Below, in pieces: positions 49,260 through 58,770 of a DNA stretch of 64,000 bases; the first letter of the stretch is position 1, and every line of letters begins with the position of its first letter. The position numbers and the translations under genes are program-made. The notes under the pieces are model-generated. The model ran no database searches, had not been told where the DNA came from, and worked only from the letters and a program-made list of their open reading frames with translations. Source of the DNA: Colwellia sp. (lineage in GTDB: Bacteria; Pseudomonadota; Gammaproteobacteria; Enterobacterales; Alteromonadaceae); NCBI GenBank assembly GCA_002733765.1, contig NVWU01000016.1, forward strand, positions 40,592-104,591, written 5' to 3'.

Positions 49260-50915
49260 ATGAAAAAACAAAATATACCTCAACCCTTAAGCGTTTTAGC
49301 AGTTACTATTGCTGCGATTAGTTCTATTGGCAGTGTCCAAGCTGCCCAAATAGAAACCGGCAACCCCAACCTTGTGGTGCGTTGGGATAATACAGTTCGT
49401 TATAATCTGGGTGTTCGTACCGAAAAACAAGATAAGCGTCTGTTAGCAAACAGCATTTTTGATGATGGTGATGGAAAGTTTGACAAAGGTGATATCATTA
49501 CTAACCGTTTGGATATCTTAAGCGAGTTGGATGTTGATTATGACCAGCGCTTCGGCTTTCGATTAACCGCTGCTTTATGGTATGACAATGCCTATAATAA
49601 CGATAGCTTACCAGAGGGAACTGATAGTCCTTACCGCAGTGGTCGATACTCTAATCAAGTTTCACGTTTTATCAATGGCCCTTCCGGTGAAATTCTGGAC
49701 GCGTTTGTATGGAGTAACTTCGAAATTGGAGATGCACTAGTAAATGTTAAACTAGGTAAGCATTCTATATTGTGGGGTGAAGGTTTATTTTTAGGAATGC
49801 ATTCCATTTCTTATTCGCAAGCCCCTGTAGATGGTGTAAAAGCCGTGAGTAGTCCTGGCATTGAAATCAAAGAGGTATTTTTACCAATTAATCAACTCTC
49901 ATTTAAGGCTCAGGTGTCGGATAACTTGACGTTAATGGGACAGTATGCACTAGAGTGGAAACCTTTCCGTACACCATACCCTGGTACTTATTTGATGGGG
50001 GCTGACTTCGCTCCGGGCGCTGATCAATATAATTTTGCTCCGGGTGTAAACGCTTCTGTATTGAAGCCAAGAGAACCCAAAGAGGGTAAAAATTGGGGCT
50101 TGGGCTTAAAGTGGAATGCTGACGCTATTGACTCTGATATCGGCTTTTACTATCGTGAATTTGACGATGTAATTCCTGAATCTGGTGTTCTTTTATCTTT
50201 CACCGATCAGGCTAACCCTTTTACCTATAGTTTCCAATCACCATATGCAGATGATGTCTCTATCTACGGGTTGTCACTGGGTACCTCAATAGGGCCTGTT
50301 AGTGTAGGTTCAGAGCTGTCTTATCGTAAGAATGGTCATTTGAATTCTTCTACTTCTTACGTGACTGCACTTGGTTATGATACGGGTGCACGCGGTAACA
50401 CTTGGCATACTGTTGTGAATGGTGTTTATCTACTGCCTAATACTAGTTTTTGGGATACTGGTAGTTTTGTCGCAGAGATTGGTTATAGTCGTTTAGATAA
50501 AATCACAAAAAATAAAGAGCTATACCGTGGTGAAGGCTATGATGCTTGTGTAAATGCAAATGAAGATGCTAGTGATGGATGTTCTACTGATGACTTTTTT
50601 CAGATTGCCTTTAAATTTACGCCAGAATATCTGCAGATAATACCAGGTTGGGACTTGAAATTGCCTATTTCTCTTAATGCGGGTATTTCGGGCAATGCTG
50701 CATCAGGTAGTGCCGGTAATGAAGATGCAGTTAGTTGGTCTGTAGCTGCAGCAGGTCTCTATTTAAATGAATATGAGTTTACACTACGTTATGCTGATCG
50801 CTCTGCTGATACAAAATATGTAAACGACGTTGCCGTAGGGGGAAATGGTTCAAAAAGCACTCTGGGTGTGACAGACCGTGGCTATTTAAACTTTACCTTT
50901 AAAGTTGCATTCTAA
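49260..50915 (+). CDS. DUF1302 family outer-membrane-type protein
   Basis: Signal peptide MKKQNIPQPLSVLAVTIAAISSIGSVQAAQ; VVRWDNTVRYNLGVRTEKQD; C-terminal aromatic FKVAF; ATG 49260. Confidence 0.88.
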   Translation: MKKQNIPQPLSVLAVTIAAISSIGSVQAAQIETGNPNLVVRWDNTVRYNLGVRTEKQDKRLLANSIFDDGDGKFDKGDIITNRLDILSELDVDYDQRFGFRLTAALWYDNAYNNDSLPEGTDSPYRSGRYSNQVSRFINGPSGEILDAFVWSNFEIGDALVNVKLGKHSILWGEGLFLGMHSISYSQAPVDGVKAVSSPGIEIKEVFLPINQLSFKAQVSDNLTLMGQYALEWKPFRTPYPGTYLMGADFAPGADQYNFAPGVNASVLKPREPKEGKNWGLGLKWNADAIDSDIGFYYREFDDVIPESGVLLSFTDQANPFTYSFQSPYADDVSIYGLSLGTSIGPVSVGSELSYRKNGHLNSSTSYVTALGYDTGARGNTWHTVVNGVYLLPNTSFWDTGSFVAEIGYSRLDKITKNKELYRGEGYDACVNANEDASDGCSTDDFFQIAFKFTPEYLQIIPGWDLKLPISLNAGISGNAASGSAGNEDAVSWSVAAAGLYLNEYEFTLRYADRSADTKYVNDVAVGGNGSKSTLGVTDRGYLNFTFKVAF

Positions 50916-50939
50916 TTTAACCCTATTAAGGACATAACT

Positions 50940-52310
50940 ATGAAAACTATAAAAATAAACCGTCTCTTGATCTCTTGTGTATTAACAGCGGTAACATTGC
51001 AATCAGCCGTGGCCTCTGTTACGCCGGAAGAAGCTGCAAAACTGGGTCAGACCTTAACATTTTTTGGTGCAGAAATTAGCGGTAACGCTGAGGGCACTAT
51101 TCCAGCTTATACTGGAGGTCTACGTACTGCACCAGCAGAATTTAAGGAAAATAGTGGTGTTTGGGCTAACCCGTATAAGGGGGAGAGTCCCGTTGTTCGT
51201 ATCGATTCAAAAAATGCAGATCAATATGCAGACAAGTTGAGTGCAGGACAGAAACACCTGCTGGCGAAATATCCTGACACATTTTATATGGACATTTATC
51301 CTACTCACCGCTCAGCTGCTTTTCCACAAAAAGTATTGGATGCCTCTAAGCGTAATGCAACCGAATGTAATACTACGCACGAAGGTCTGGGGGTCGATAC
51401 GGCCTGCCGTGGTGGTATTCCATTCCCTATTCCAAAGACGGGTAAGGAGTTGATGTGGAATCAGCAGTTACGCTATCAGGAAACAACAACTACCTCAGCG
51501 TCTCGTTCATGGGTTGTGAATGCAAATGGTGACCGTATTATGGCTTCGCAGCAAAAAACCTATGTTGAAGTGCCATATTATATGGATGATCTGGATGGTC
51601 GTGATGAGAGAATCTACTGGAACGTTTGGTCTGTAACTCAGTCACCTATCCGCAAAGCAGGTGAATTGACAGGGATTGTTGATTACCTCGATCCTATTGA
51701 AAAGCCACGTTATGCCTGGAGTTATACACCTGGTTTACGTCGTATTAAAAAGGCTCCTGAGTTTTCATACGATACACCTGTATCCAGTATGGGTGGGGTA
51801 ACATTTTTTGATGAGCTTTTTGTATTCTCTGGCATGATGGATCGTTTCGAGTATAAGTTGGTTGGCAAAAAAGAGATGTACCTTCCTTATAATGCTTATG
51901 AACTGTATTTTGAGTGTGACGTTGATGAACAGTTTATGCCTAAGCACGCCAACCCTAAGTGCTGGCGTTGGGAGCTTCACCGTGTTTGGGAAGTAGAAGC
52001 TACTCTTAAAGCTGGTACACGTCATGTGTATGATAGACGTACGTATTATTTTGATGAAGATAACTACGGTACTGGTTTATATGATGCATTTGATAAAAGC
52101 GGTGAGCTTTACCGTTCAATTTTTAATGCAGGTATCCAGTTCTATGATGTGGATGCTCCATATTCAGTGAAAAACGTGGTTTATGACTTCAACAAAGGTA
52201 TGTATGCCTTACTCAACGATGGTCTTAAAGGGGGGTACCAGGTTGTAAAGCCTCTGTCTAATCGTAATATGAACCCTGAAGTTATTGTTTCTAAACAGTC
52301 AGCCCGTTAG
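50940..52310 (+). CDS. DUF1329 family periplasmic/lipoprotein-like protein
   Basis: VTPEEAAKLGQTLTFFGAEISGNAEGTIPAYTGGL; RWELHRVWEVEATLKAGTRHVYDRRTYYFDEDNY. Confidence 0.92.
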   Translation: MKTIKINRLLISCVLTAVTLQSAVASVTPEEAAKLGQTLTFFGAEISGNAEGTIPAYTGGLRTAPAEFKENSGVWANPYKGESPVVRIDSKNADQYADKLSAGQKHLLAKYPDTFYMDIYPTHRSAAFPQKVLDASKRNATECNTTHEGLGVDTACRGGIPFPIPKTGKELMWNQQLRYQETTTTSASRSWVVNANGDRIMASQQKTYVEVPYYMDDLDGRDERIYWNVWSVTQSPIRKAGELTGIVDYLDPIEKPRYAWSYTPGLRRIKKAPEFSYDTPVSSMGGVTFFDELFVFSGMMDRFEYKLVGKKEMYLPYNAYELYFECDVDEQFMPKHANPKCWRWELHRVWEVEATLKAGTRHVYDRRTYYFDEDNYGTGLYDAFDKSGELYRSIFNAGIQFYDVDAPYSVKNVVYDFNKGMYALLNDGLKGGYQVVKPLSNRNMNPEVIVSKQSAR

Positions 52311-52331
52311 AGAAAATAGGGATAAAATGCA

Positions 52332-52364
52332 GAAGTATTATCTGCATGGTGCAGGTAATACTTC
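52332..52364. terminator. Intercistronic hairpin between DUF1329 and YCF48-like genes
   Basis: GAAGTATTATCTGC-ATGGT-GCAGGTAATACTTC, one internal mismatch. Confidence 0.6.
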
Positions 52365-52394
52365 AGAGCTAAAACCTATATTTAGAGTTTAATC

Positions 52395-53504
52395 ATGTAT
52401 AAAATTAATGCCACAGAATTTTTTTTCCGTGCAGTAGTAAGTAGTTGTCTTATTTTTGTGAGTCCATTTTTACTTGCTGGAAGCGAAACTCAACAAGACA
52501 GATTGGATGTGCCAGCTGCATTCAGTACTCAAGTAAATCGTACAATTAAATTATCTCTTGCATCCCAGAACAACTCTGTTATAGCGGTTGGATTGCGAGG
52601 TGAGGTGTCTGTGTCTTCTGATAAAGGAAACAGCTTTATACAAAAAAAAATAATGCTGAGTTCCGACTTAACCACCACTCGCTTTACCCAAGAGGGTAGT
52701 CTTTGGGTGTTAGGGCATGATGCGGTTATGCTGCGCTCACGTGATCTAGGGAATACTTGGCAGCGCGTATTAGATGGTCGCAGTACATTTGCCCTACTTA
52801 ATGATTATTATCAGCAACTATCAAATAATGGTAATAAAGAAGCGGCTCTGACATTGCGTGATATAAAGCGTTCTGTCGATCCATTACCGACACCTGATAT
52901 CTTGCCCTACCCATTTTTTGATATCAGCATAAATGACAATGGTGAAGGATTTGCTGTTGGTGCTTTTGGTCTGTTGCTTAAAACCAATGATGGTGGACAT
53001 ACTTGGCAGCCTTGGATGGAGCGTGCTGATAATTCTTGGGGTTATCATATTTATTCAGTTCAACAGTTTGATGATCATGTTTATTTGGCCGGAGAGCGCG
53101 GTTTCTTAAGGCACTTAAATAAAACGACTGGAACATTTGAACGTATTGAAACTCCTTTTGAGGGGACCTATTTTGGTGCCTATGTTAATAAAAATATTTT
53201 ACAAGTTTATGGTTTAAGAGGCAGAGTTTATTCTAGTTCAGATAATGGAATAAACTGGCAACACATAAATCTAGATACCGACTCCACGGTTATCAGTTTA
53301 CTAACACCTGAGTCGGGCGAGTTTATTTATGTTACACAAAAAGGTGAGTTTTTTGTTTCTTCTGAACATGGTCAGAATGCCGTTAGTATGGCTAGTAACG
53401 TTACAGGAGAAATATTGTCTGCTGCGTTAATTGGTCAAGATAGAATAGCATTAGCCCAATACAATGGAATCAAAATTGTATTGCTTAGTTCACTTTTAAA
53501 ATAA
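52395..53504 (+). CDS. YCF48/BNR-repeat-like exported protein
   Basis: Signal peptide; repeats such as VSVSSDKGNSF, LLLKTNDGGHTWQPW, VYSSSDNGINWQ, FFVSSEHGQN. Confidence 0.82.
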   Translation: MYKINATEFFFRAVVSSCLIFVSPFLLAGSETQQDRLDVPAAFSTQVNRTIKLSLASQNNSVIAVGLRGEVSVSSDKGNSFIQKKIMLSSDLTTTRFTQEGSLWVLGHDAVMLRSRDLGNTWQRVLDGRSTFALLNDYYQQLSNNGNKEAALTLRDIKRSVDPLPTPDILPYPFFDISINDNGEGFAVGAFGLLLKTNDGGHTWQPWMERADNSWGYHIYSVQQFDDHVYLAGERGFLRHLNKTTGTFERIETPFEGTYFGAYVNKNILQVYGLRGRVYSSSDNGINWQHINLDTDSTVISLLTPESGEFIYVTQKGEFFVSSEHGQNAVSMASNVTGEILSAALIGQDRIALAQYNGIKIVLLSSLLK

Positions 53505-53530
53505 GTCTGCGTCAACGAGGTATACTCTTT

Positions 53531-55945
53531 ATGGCTGTAAATACAAAACCTTCTGGAATGGCAATTATTTCAGATATTAAAAACTTCGATATAAACTCTG
53601 GCAGTTGGCTGGAACGAACTATTTTTAATAATCGGATATGGGTCGTATCTTTTTGTCTATTAGCAACTATTTTACTGGCTATTTCCGCCTCTAAAATAAA
53701 TATAAATGCCAATTTTGAGCGAATGATTCCGCTTAATAGTCCTTATATAAAAAATTATTTAGAATATAAAAAAGAGTTGCCTGGTTTAGGTAATTCAGTG
53801 CGTATTGTTGTTGAAAATAAATCAGGTGATATTTTTGATCCTGAATACTTAGAAATACTTAGAAAAATAAATGACACACTTTATTTAATACCGGGGGTTG
53901 ACCGTTCATGGATGAAGTCTATATGGATGCCTATTGTTCGCTGGCGTGAAGTCACCGAAGACGGTATTAATGGTGGTGCGGTTATGCCTGCTAACTACAG
54001 TGGTTCTGCTGATTCAATCGAGCAATTACGGGCAAATATAATGCGCGCGGGCATTGTTGGTAGACTGGTTAGTAGTGACTTTCAATCAACAATGATTATT
54101 GCTCCGCTGTTGGAGATTGATCCTAAAACTGGGAAGGCCCTAAATTATGGGGACTTCTCTCGACAGCTTGAAGAACAGATACGTTCTTTTGAAAATAAAA
54201 ATACAAAAGTCTACATTGTAGGTTTTGCCAAAATAGTGGGAGATTTGATTGATGGACTATATGAAGTCATGTTGTTCTTTGGATTCTCCGTAGCTATTTC
54301 TGCATTATTTATTTATTTATATACTCGCTGCATCGGCAGTACTCTCCTTTTAGTTTCTACCGCCGTAGTCGGTGTAGTCTGGTTGCTGGGATTGATGCAG
54401 TTGATGGGTTATGAATTAGATCCTTATTCAATACTGGTACCGTTTTTGATTTTTGCTATAGGCCTGTCACATGGCGCGCAGAAAATGAATGGTATAATTC
54501 AGGATATAGGCCGTGGTACACATCATTACGTGGCTGCGCGTTTTACCTTTCGTAGACTCTTTATGGCGGGTTTAACCGCTTTGCTGGCAAATGTTTTTGG
54601 TTTCGCTGTACTTATTGTTATTGATATTCCAGTTATTCGTGATCTGGCTATTACCACGAGTGTTGGCGTTTCTGTACTGATATTTACCAAATTATTCTTA
54701 ATTCCTGTTGCGCTATCATATTTTGGTGTAAGTAAATCTGCCGTTAAATTCGCTTTGCAAGAACAATCTGAGCTCAAAACAGGTAAGTCTATTTTAGGTC
54801 ATATGTGGCAGGGATTAGATAATTTGACTGAACGTCGTTGGGCATTAGTAGCTATTGCGGGAGCAGGGGTTATTACTATTGTTTGTTCGATTGTTATGCA
54901 AGATTTACGTATTGGAGATCTTGATTCAGGTGCGCCAGAATTACGCCCTGAGTCACGTTATAACCAAGATAATGCTTATTTTACATCTCATTATGGTCTG
55001 TCGAGTGACCAGTTTGTTATTATCGTTAAGACTAAGGAGGAAGGGTGTCGTTTGTATGGTGCGCTTGTAAAAATGGATGCCTTAGCACAGGCATTAAGAC
55101 AAGATCCGGCTGTTCAAACTACTATTTCCCTCGCAGAAACAACTCGCTATATAACATCAGCGATGTTTGAAGGCAGTGCTAAATGGAATGCACTTAATCG
55201 TGACCAAGCCATTTTAAATGCTGCGGTTTCAGCTGGTATTATCTCATCACCTGATATAACTAATCCACAGTGTTCAGTATCGCCTCTAGTTGCTTATTTA
55301 ACCGACCACAAAGCCGACACTTTGACACGAGTATTGGCTATATCAGAACAGTTTGCTGCTGAAAATAACACTTTGGATTCAGACCACCCTATTGAATTTT
55401 TACTTGCTGCAGGTAATGCTGGTATTGAAGCTGCCACTAATATCGAGGTGGAGAAAAGTATACTAACAATGTATTTGGCCGTTTATGGTGCCACTGCGCT
55501 GTTATGTTTGATTACGTTCAAAAGTATACGTGCCACAGTTATCGCTCTTATCCCATTAATCATGACAACTATAATATGCAAAGCCTTAATGGTTTGGTTA
55601 GGGATCGGCCTTAAGGTTTCCACCCTACCAGTTATAGCTGTTGGTGTAGGCGTAGGTGTGGACTACGCGCTTTATTTGCTCAGTGTGCAAATTGCTGTGC
55701 AGCGCAGGGGCCAATCATTAAGAGAGGCATACCGTCAGTCGCTTAATTTTACGGGAAAAGTTGTTGCCTTAGTTGGCGTCACAATGGCAGCAGGTGTTGT
55801 TACGTGGGCTTGGTCTCCGATTAAGTTTCAGGCAGATATGGGAATATTGCTAACCTTCATGTTTATTTGGAACATGTTAGGCGCCCTTATTCTTATTCCG
55901 GCTTTATCACATTTTCTTTTATATCGAGTTAAAAGCTCGTCGTAA
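53531..55945 (+). CDS. MMPL/RND family transporter
   Basis: 804 aa; two blocks of TM helices; GVGVGVDYALYLLSVQIAVQRRGQSLREAYRQ; first-block GLSHGAQKMNGI. Confidence 0.92.
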   Translation: MAVNTKPSGMAIISDIKNFDINSGSWLERTIFNNRIWVVSFCLLATILLAISASKININANFERMIPLNSPYIKNYLEYKKELPGLGNSVRIVVENKSGDIFDPEYLEILRKINDTLYLIPGVDRSWMKSIWMPIVRWREVTEDGINGGAVMPANYSGSADSIEQLRANIMRAGIVGRLVSSDFQSTMIIAPLLEIDPKTGKALNYGDFSRQLEEQIRSFENKNTKVYIVGFAKIVGDLIDGLYEVMLFFGFSVAISALFIYLYTRCIGSTLLLVSTAVVGVVWLLGLMQLMGYELDPYSILVPFLIFAIGLSHGAQKMNGIIQDIGRGTHHYVAARFTFRRLFMAGLTALLANVFGFAVLIVIDIPVIRDLAITTSVGVSVLIFTKLFLIPVALSYFGVSKSAVKFALQEQSELKTGKSILGHMWQGLDNLTERRWALVAIAGAGVITIVCSIVMQDLRIGDLDSGAPELRPESRYNQDNAYFTSHYGLSSDQFVIIVKTKEEGCRLYGALVKMDALAQALRQDPAVQTTISLAETTRYITSAMFEGSAKWNALNRDQAILNAAVSAGIISSPDITNPQCSVSPLVAYLTDHKADTLTRVLAISEQFAAENNTLDSDHPIEFLLAAGNAGIEAATNIEVEKSILTMYLAVYGATALLCLITFKSIRATVIALIPLIMTTIICKALMVWLGIGLKVSTLPVIAVGVGVGVDYALYLLSVQIAVQRRGQSLREAYRQSLNFTGKVVALVGVTMAAGVVTWAWSPIKFQADMGILLTFMFIWNMLGALILIPALSHFLLYRVKSSS

Positions 55946-55999
55946 AATTGATTTTAGATTGTATTTTTTAAATAACAGATAATATAGTGGAGATAATGA

Positions 56000-56962
56000 A
56001 TGTTTGAATTGTTGTTAAGTGCCGACATGATGCTGGAAGATCCTGATGGTATGGCGGACTTGCTTGAGTCTAAATTGGGGATATATAAACACGAAAATTG
56101 GCGTCAGGCTTTTGATAATCATCCTTATATTGCACACTTTCTACGTGTACATAAATCGCTTGCTGTCTCGCCTACTCGGGTTGAGCCTCAGTGGCATCTT
56201 GATCGTCCGAATCCTGGTGATCCGATGTTTCATGATTTCCTTGAGAGTTTAAAGAAGTATCAGGGGGCTCATCGCCCAATGATAACTCACTCTATTGTGT
56301 TAGCTATGCATGAATCAAAATTTAACAAACTTGTTGAAAAACTAGTACATCGTAAATTGCCTTTTAGAATGGCACAACGAACACCTGAGATGCCTTTTGA
56401 TCGTCTTTGGTTAGGTACTACGCCAGAAGACTCACGCTATACTCCAGCTGTGGATGGTGGGTTGTGCATTGAAGTTATGCCAACTGAACCATTGCAAATG
56501 CCAGCAGAAACTTATGCAGACACTCCAGCCCAACCACGAAATAGTAAACCCGGTGATATGGTGCGAGTTACTGCCCGTGGTTTTCTAGTACGCGACCTTG
56601 AACATACCATTGCTTGTTTATCGACTAATCTCGATTGGGAAGTAACCTCGGTAGATGATATTGAAGGTGAAGGTTATCGCCGTGCTGTTATGCCGTTTAC
56701 TGTGGCGAATAGTGCAGCACTGCATATCATTGAACCGACTAAGTGGGACAGTGAAGCAGGCTTATATATTAATAACTGGGGACCTGGACTCTATTACATC
56801 CGTATTGGTGTGAATAATCTTGCGGCAAAAGCAGAAGATCTTAAAAAACGTAATGTTAAATTTACTTGGATAGAAAAGTCTGATGCAACGGGTGGAAATC
56901 CCTTAATTAAAATTGATCCTAGTGAACTCCGTGGCCAATTATTTGAGTTTGAGGAAATTTAA
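56000..56962 (+). CDS. VOC (glyoxalase/extradiol-like) two-domain protein
   Basis: 320 aa; ARGFLVRDLEHTIACLSTNLDWEV...YIRIGVNNLAAKAEDLKKRNVKF...RGQLFEFEEI. Confidence 0.75.
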   Translation: MFELLLSADMMLEDPDGMADLLESKLGIYKHENWRQAFDNHPYIAHFLRVHKSLAVSPTRVEPQWHLDRPNPGDPMFHDFLESLKKYQGAHRPMITHSIVLAMHESKFNKLVEKLVHRKLPFRMAQRTPEMPFDRLWLGTTPEDSRYTPAVDGGLCIEVMPTEPLQMPAETYADTPAQPRNSKPGDMVRVTARGFLVRDLEHTIACLSTNLDWEVTSVDDIEGEGYRRAVMPFTVANSAALHIIEPTKWDSEAGLYINNWGPGLYYIRIGVNNLAAKAEDLKKRNVKFTWIEKSDATGGNPLIKIDPSELRGQLFEFEEI

Positions 56963-56963
56963 T

Positions 56964-57776
56964 ATGGCAGCAGACATAAAAACCTCCGAGGTCATTAATG
57001 AATCAGTGTTATTGGAACGTGAAGGGCAAATAGGATGGGTAATCCTAAATCGTCCAAAACAAATTAATTCCATCAATGATGAAATTCGTATGGGTGTTCC
57101 ACAAGCGTTACGTTTACTCGACACGGATTCGGCAATACGGGTGATTGTCATTCGTGGACAGGGACCTAGAGGCTTTTGTGCGGGTGCTGATATTAAAGAA
57201 AAGCGTAAACCAGAAAGCTCGATTGAAACCCGTCAGCGAATGCAAAGTACACGCTGGATAGAAACCCTTGATGAAGTGCAAAAACCAGTTATAGCAGCTA
57301 TTCACGGTTTCTGTATGGGTGGTGGCTTAGAGCTAGCACTGGCGTGTGATATTCGCTTTGTTTCACCCGAAGTTGTAATGAGTTTACCTGAGACCGCATT
57401 GGGATTGATTCCTGGTGGGGGTGGCACGCAACGTTTGCCACGTATAGTCGGGCCAGGTAGGGCGATGGATATGTTGCTTACTGGTGAGCGAGTCAACGGG
57501 CAGAAAGCCTACACAATGGGTTTAGTCACACGTGTTTCGGTTTCGACTGAAACATTACTGCAAGAGGTATCCGTGCTTGCTAATGCTATAGCTAGAAAGG
57601 CTCCTATTGCGACTCGTTATGTAAAACGGGCTACGCAAATAGCTATGGATATTGAACTTAAAAAAGGTTTGGATCTTGAACTAGATTTATTTGCTTTACT
57701 TAAATCGACAGACGATGCAAAAGAAGCCGGAGTGGCTTTTAGTGAAAAGCGTGAGCCAAAATTTTCAGGGCAATAA
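56964..57776 (+). CDS. Enoyl-CoA hydratase/isomerase (crotonase)
   Basis: GPRGFCAGADIKEKR; GFCMGGGLELALACDIRF; ATG 56964 after the upstream stop. Confidence 0.93.
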   Translation: MAADIKTSEVINESVLLEREGQIGWVILNRPKQINSINDEIRMGVPQALRLLDTDSAIRVIVIRGQGPRGFCAGADIKEKRKPESSIETRQRMQSTRWIETLDEVQKPVIAAIHGFCMGGGLELALACDIRFVSPEVVMSLPETALGLIPGGGGTQRLPRIVGPGRAMDMLLTGERVNGQKAYTMGLVTRVSVSTETLLQEVSVLANAIARKAPIATRYVKRATQIAMDIELKKGLDLELDLFALLKSTDDAKEAGVAFSEKREPKFSGQ

Positions 57777-57929
57777 GCAGAAGCTGAACGATTAAATGAG
57801 ATATTTAGCGACGTAACGGTTTAAAAGAGCGGATCTTGGTATTTTTCTGGTTTGTTGAGGGGTTGCTTATATTTTTGACTGCCCCGTTGGCCATTATTGT
57901 ATAGATTAAAAATAAAGAGGTTCACAAAG

Positions 57930-58760
57930 ATGAGCAAAGGTAAATTAAAAGATCGTGTTGCAGTAGTCACTGGAGCTGCGGGTGGTTTAGGTGCAGAAGC
58001 GGCACGAGTTTTGGCATCTCATGGAGCCAAAATCGCGATTATTGATATTAATGGTGAAATGGCCGATAAAATGGCTGCTGAAATTTGCACTAAAGGTGGC
58101 GAAGCCATAGCTGTAGCAACTGATATTTCACAGGAAGCCTCTGTAAAATTAATGGTAGAACAGGTGGTAGGGCACTTTGGTCGGATTGATATATTGCATA
58201 ACAATGCAGCAATATTGAGCAACGAACAACGTGAAGGTGACCGCGATGTGATTAATATGGATGTGGATGCTTGGGATCGTGCTATGGCCGTCAACTTGCG
58301 TGGCGCTATGTTATGTAGCAAATACTGTATTCCCGAAATGATTAAACTTAAACGTGGCTCTGTGATTAATGTTGCCTCTGGCTTAGGGGCGCAAGGTGAC
58401 TTAACGTTATCAGCGTATGCGGCTTCTAAAGCAGCGTTAATCATGTTGGCACGTTCTATTGCAGCCCAATATGGTAAACAAGGCATTAGAGCTAATGCCT
58501 TGTTAATTGGACTCGCACCAGCAGAAAATGCCCATAAAAGTATGCCAGCAGAAATGTTACAAATTATTCGAGATAATCATTTGACGCCAGAATTAGGCAC
58601 TCCCAAGCAGATTGCTGATGCAGTTGCTTTTTTAGCCTGCGATGAATCTTCTTTTGTGACAGGTTCTACTCTTAGTGTTGATGGTGGTTTTGGTAGCCAT
58701 ACACCATCAATGGTAGCGATGAAGTCGCTTTTTGAGCGTATGGGCTCCAATAAAATGTAA
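57930..58760 (+). CDS. Short-chain dehydrogenase/reductase
   Basis: VAVVTGAAGGLGAEAARVLASHGAKIAIID; YAASKAALIMLARSIA. Confidence 0.92.
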   Translation: MSKGKLKDRVAVVTGAAGGLGAEAARVLASHGAKIAIIDINGEMADKMAAEICTKGGEAIAVATDISQEASVKLMVEQVVGHFGRIDILHNNAAILSNEQREGDRDVINMDVDAWDRAMAVNLRGAMLCSKYCIPEMIKLKRGSVINVASGLGAQGDLTLSAYAASKAALIMLARSIAAQYGKQGIRANALLIGLAPAENAHKSMPAEMLQIIRDNHLTPELGTPKQIADAVAFLACDESSFVTGSTLSVDGGFGSHTPSMVAMKSLFERMGSNKM

Positions 58761-58770
58761 GGTGTTTTTT

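Noticed and set aside
58019-58486. 155-aa antisense ORF
   Set aside because: Shadow of an SDR gene; no recognisable domain.
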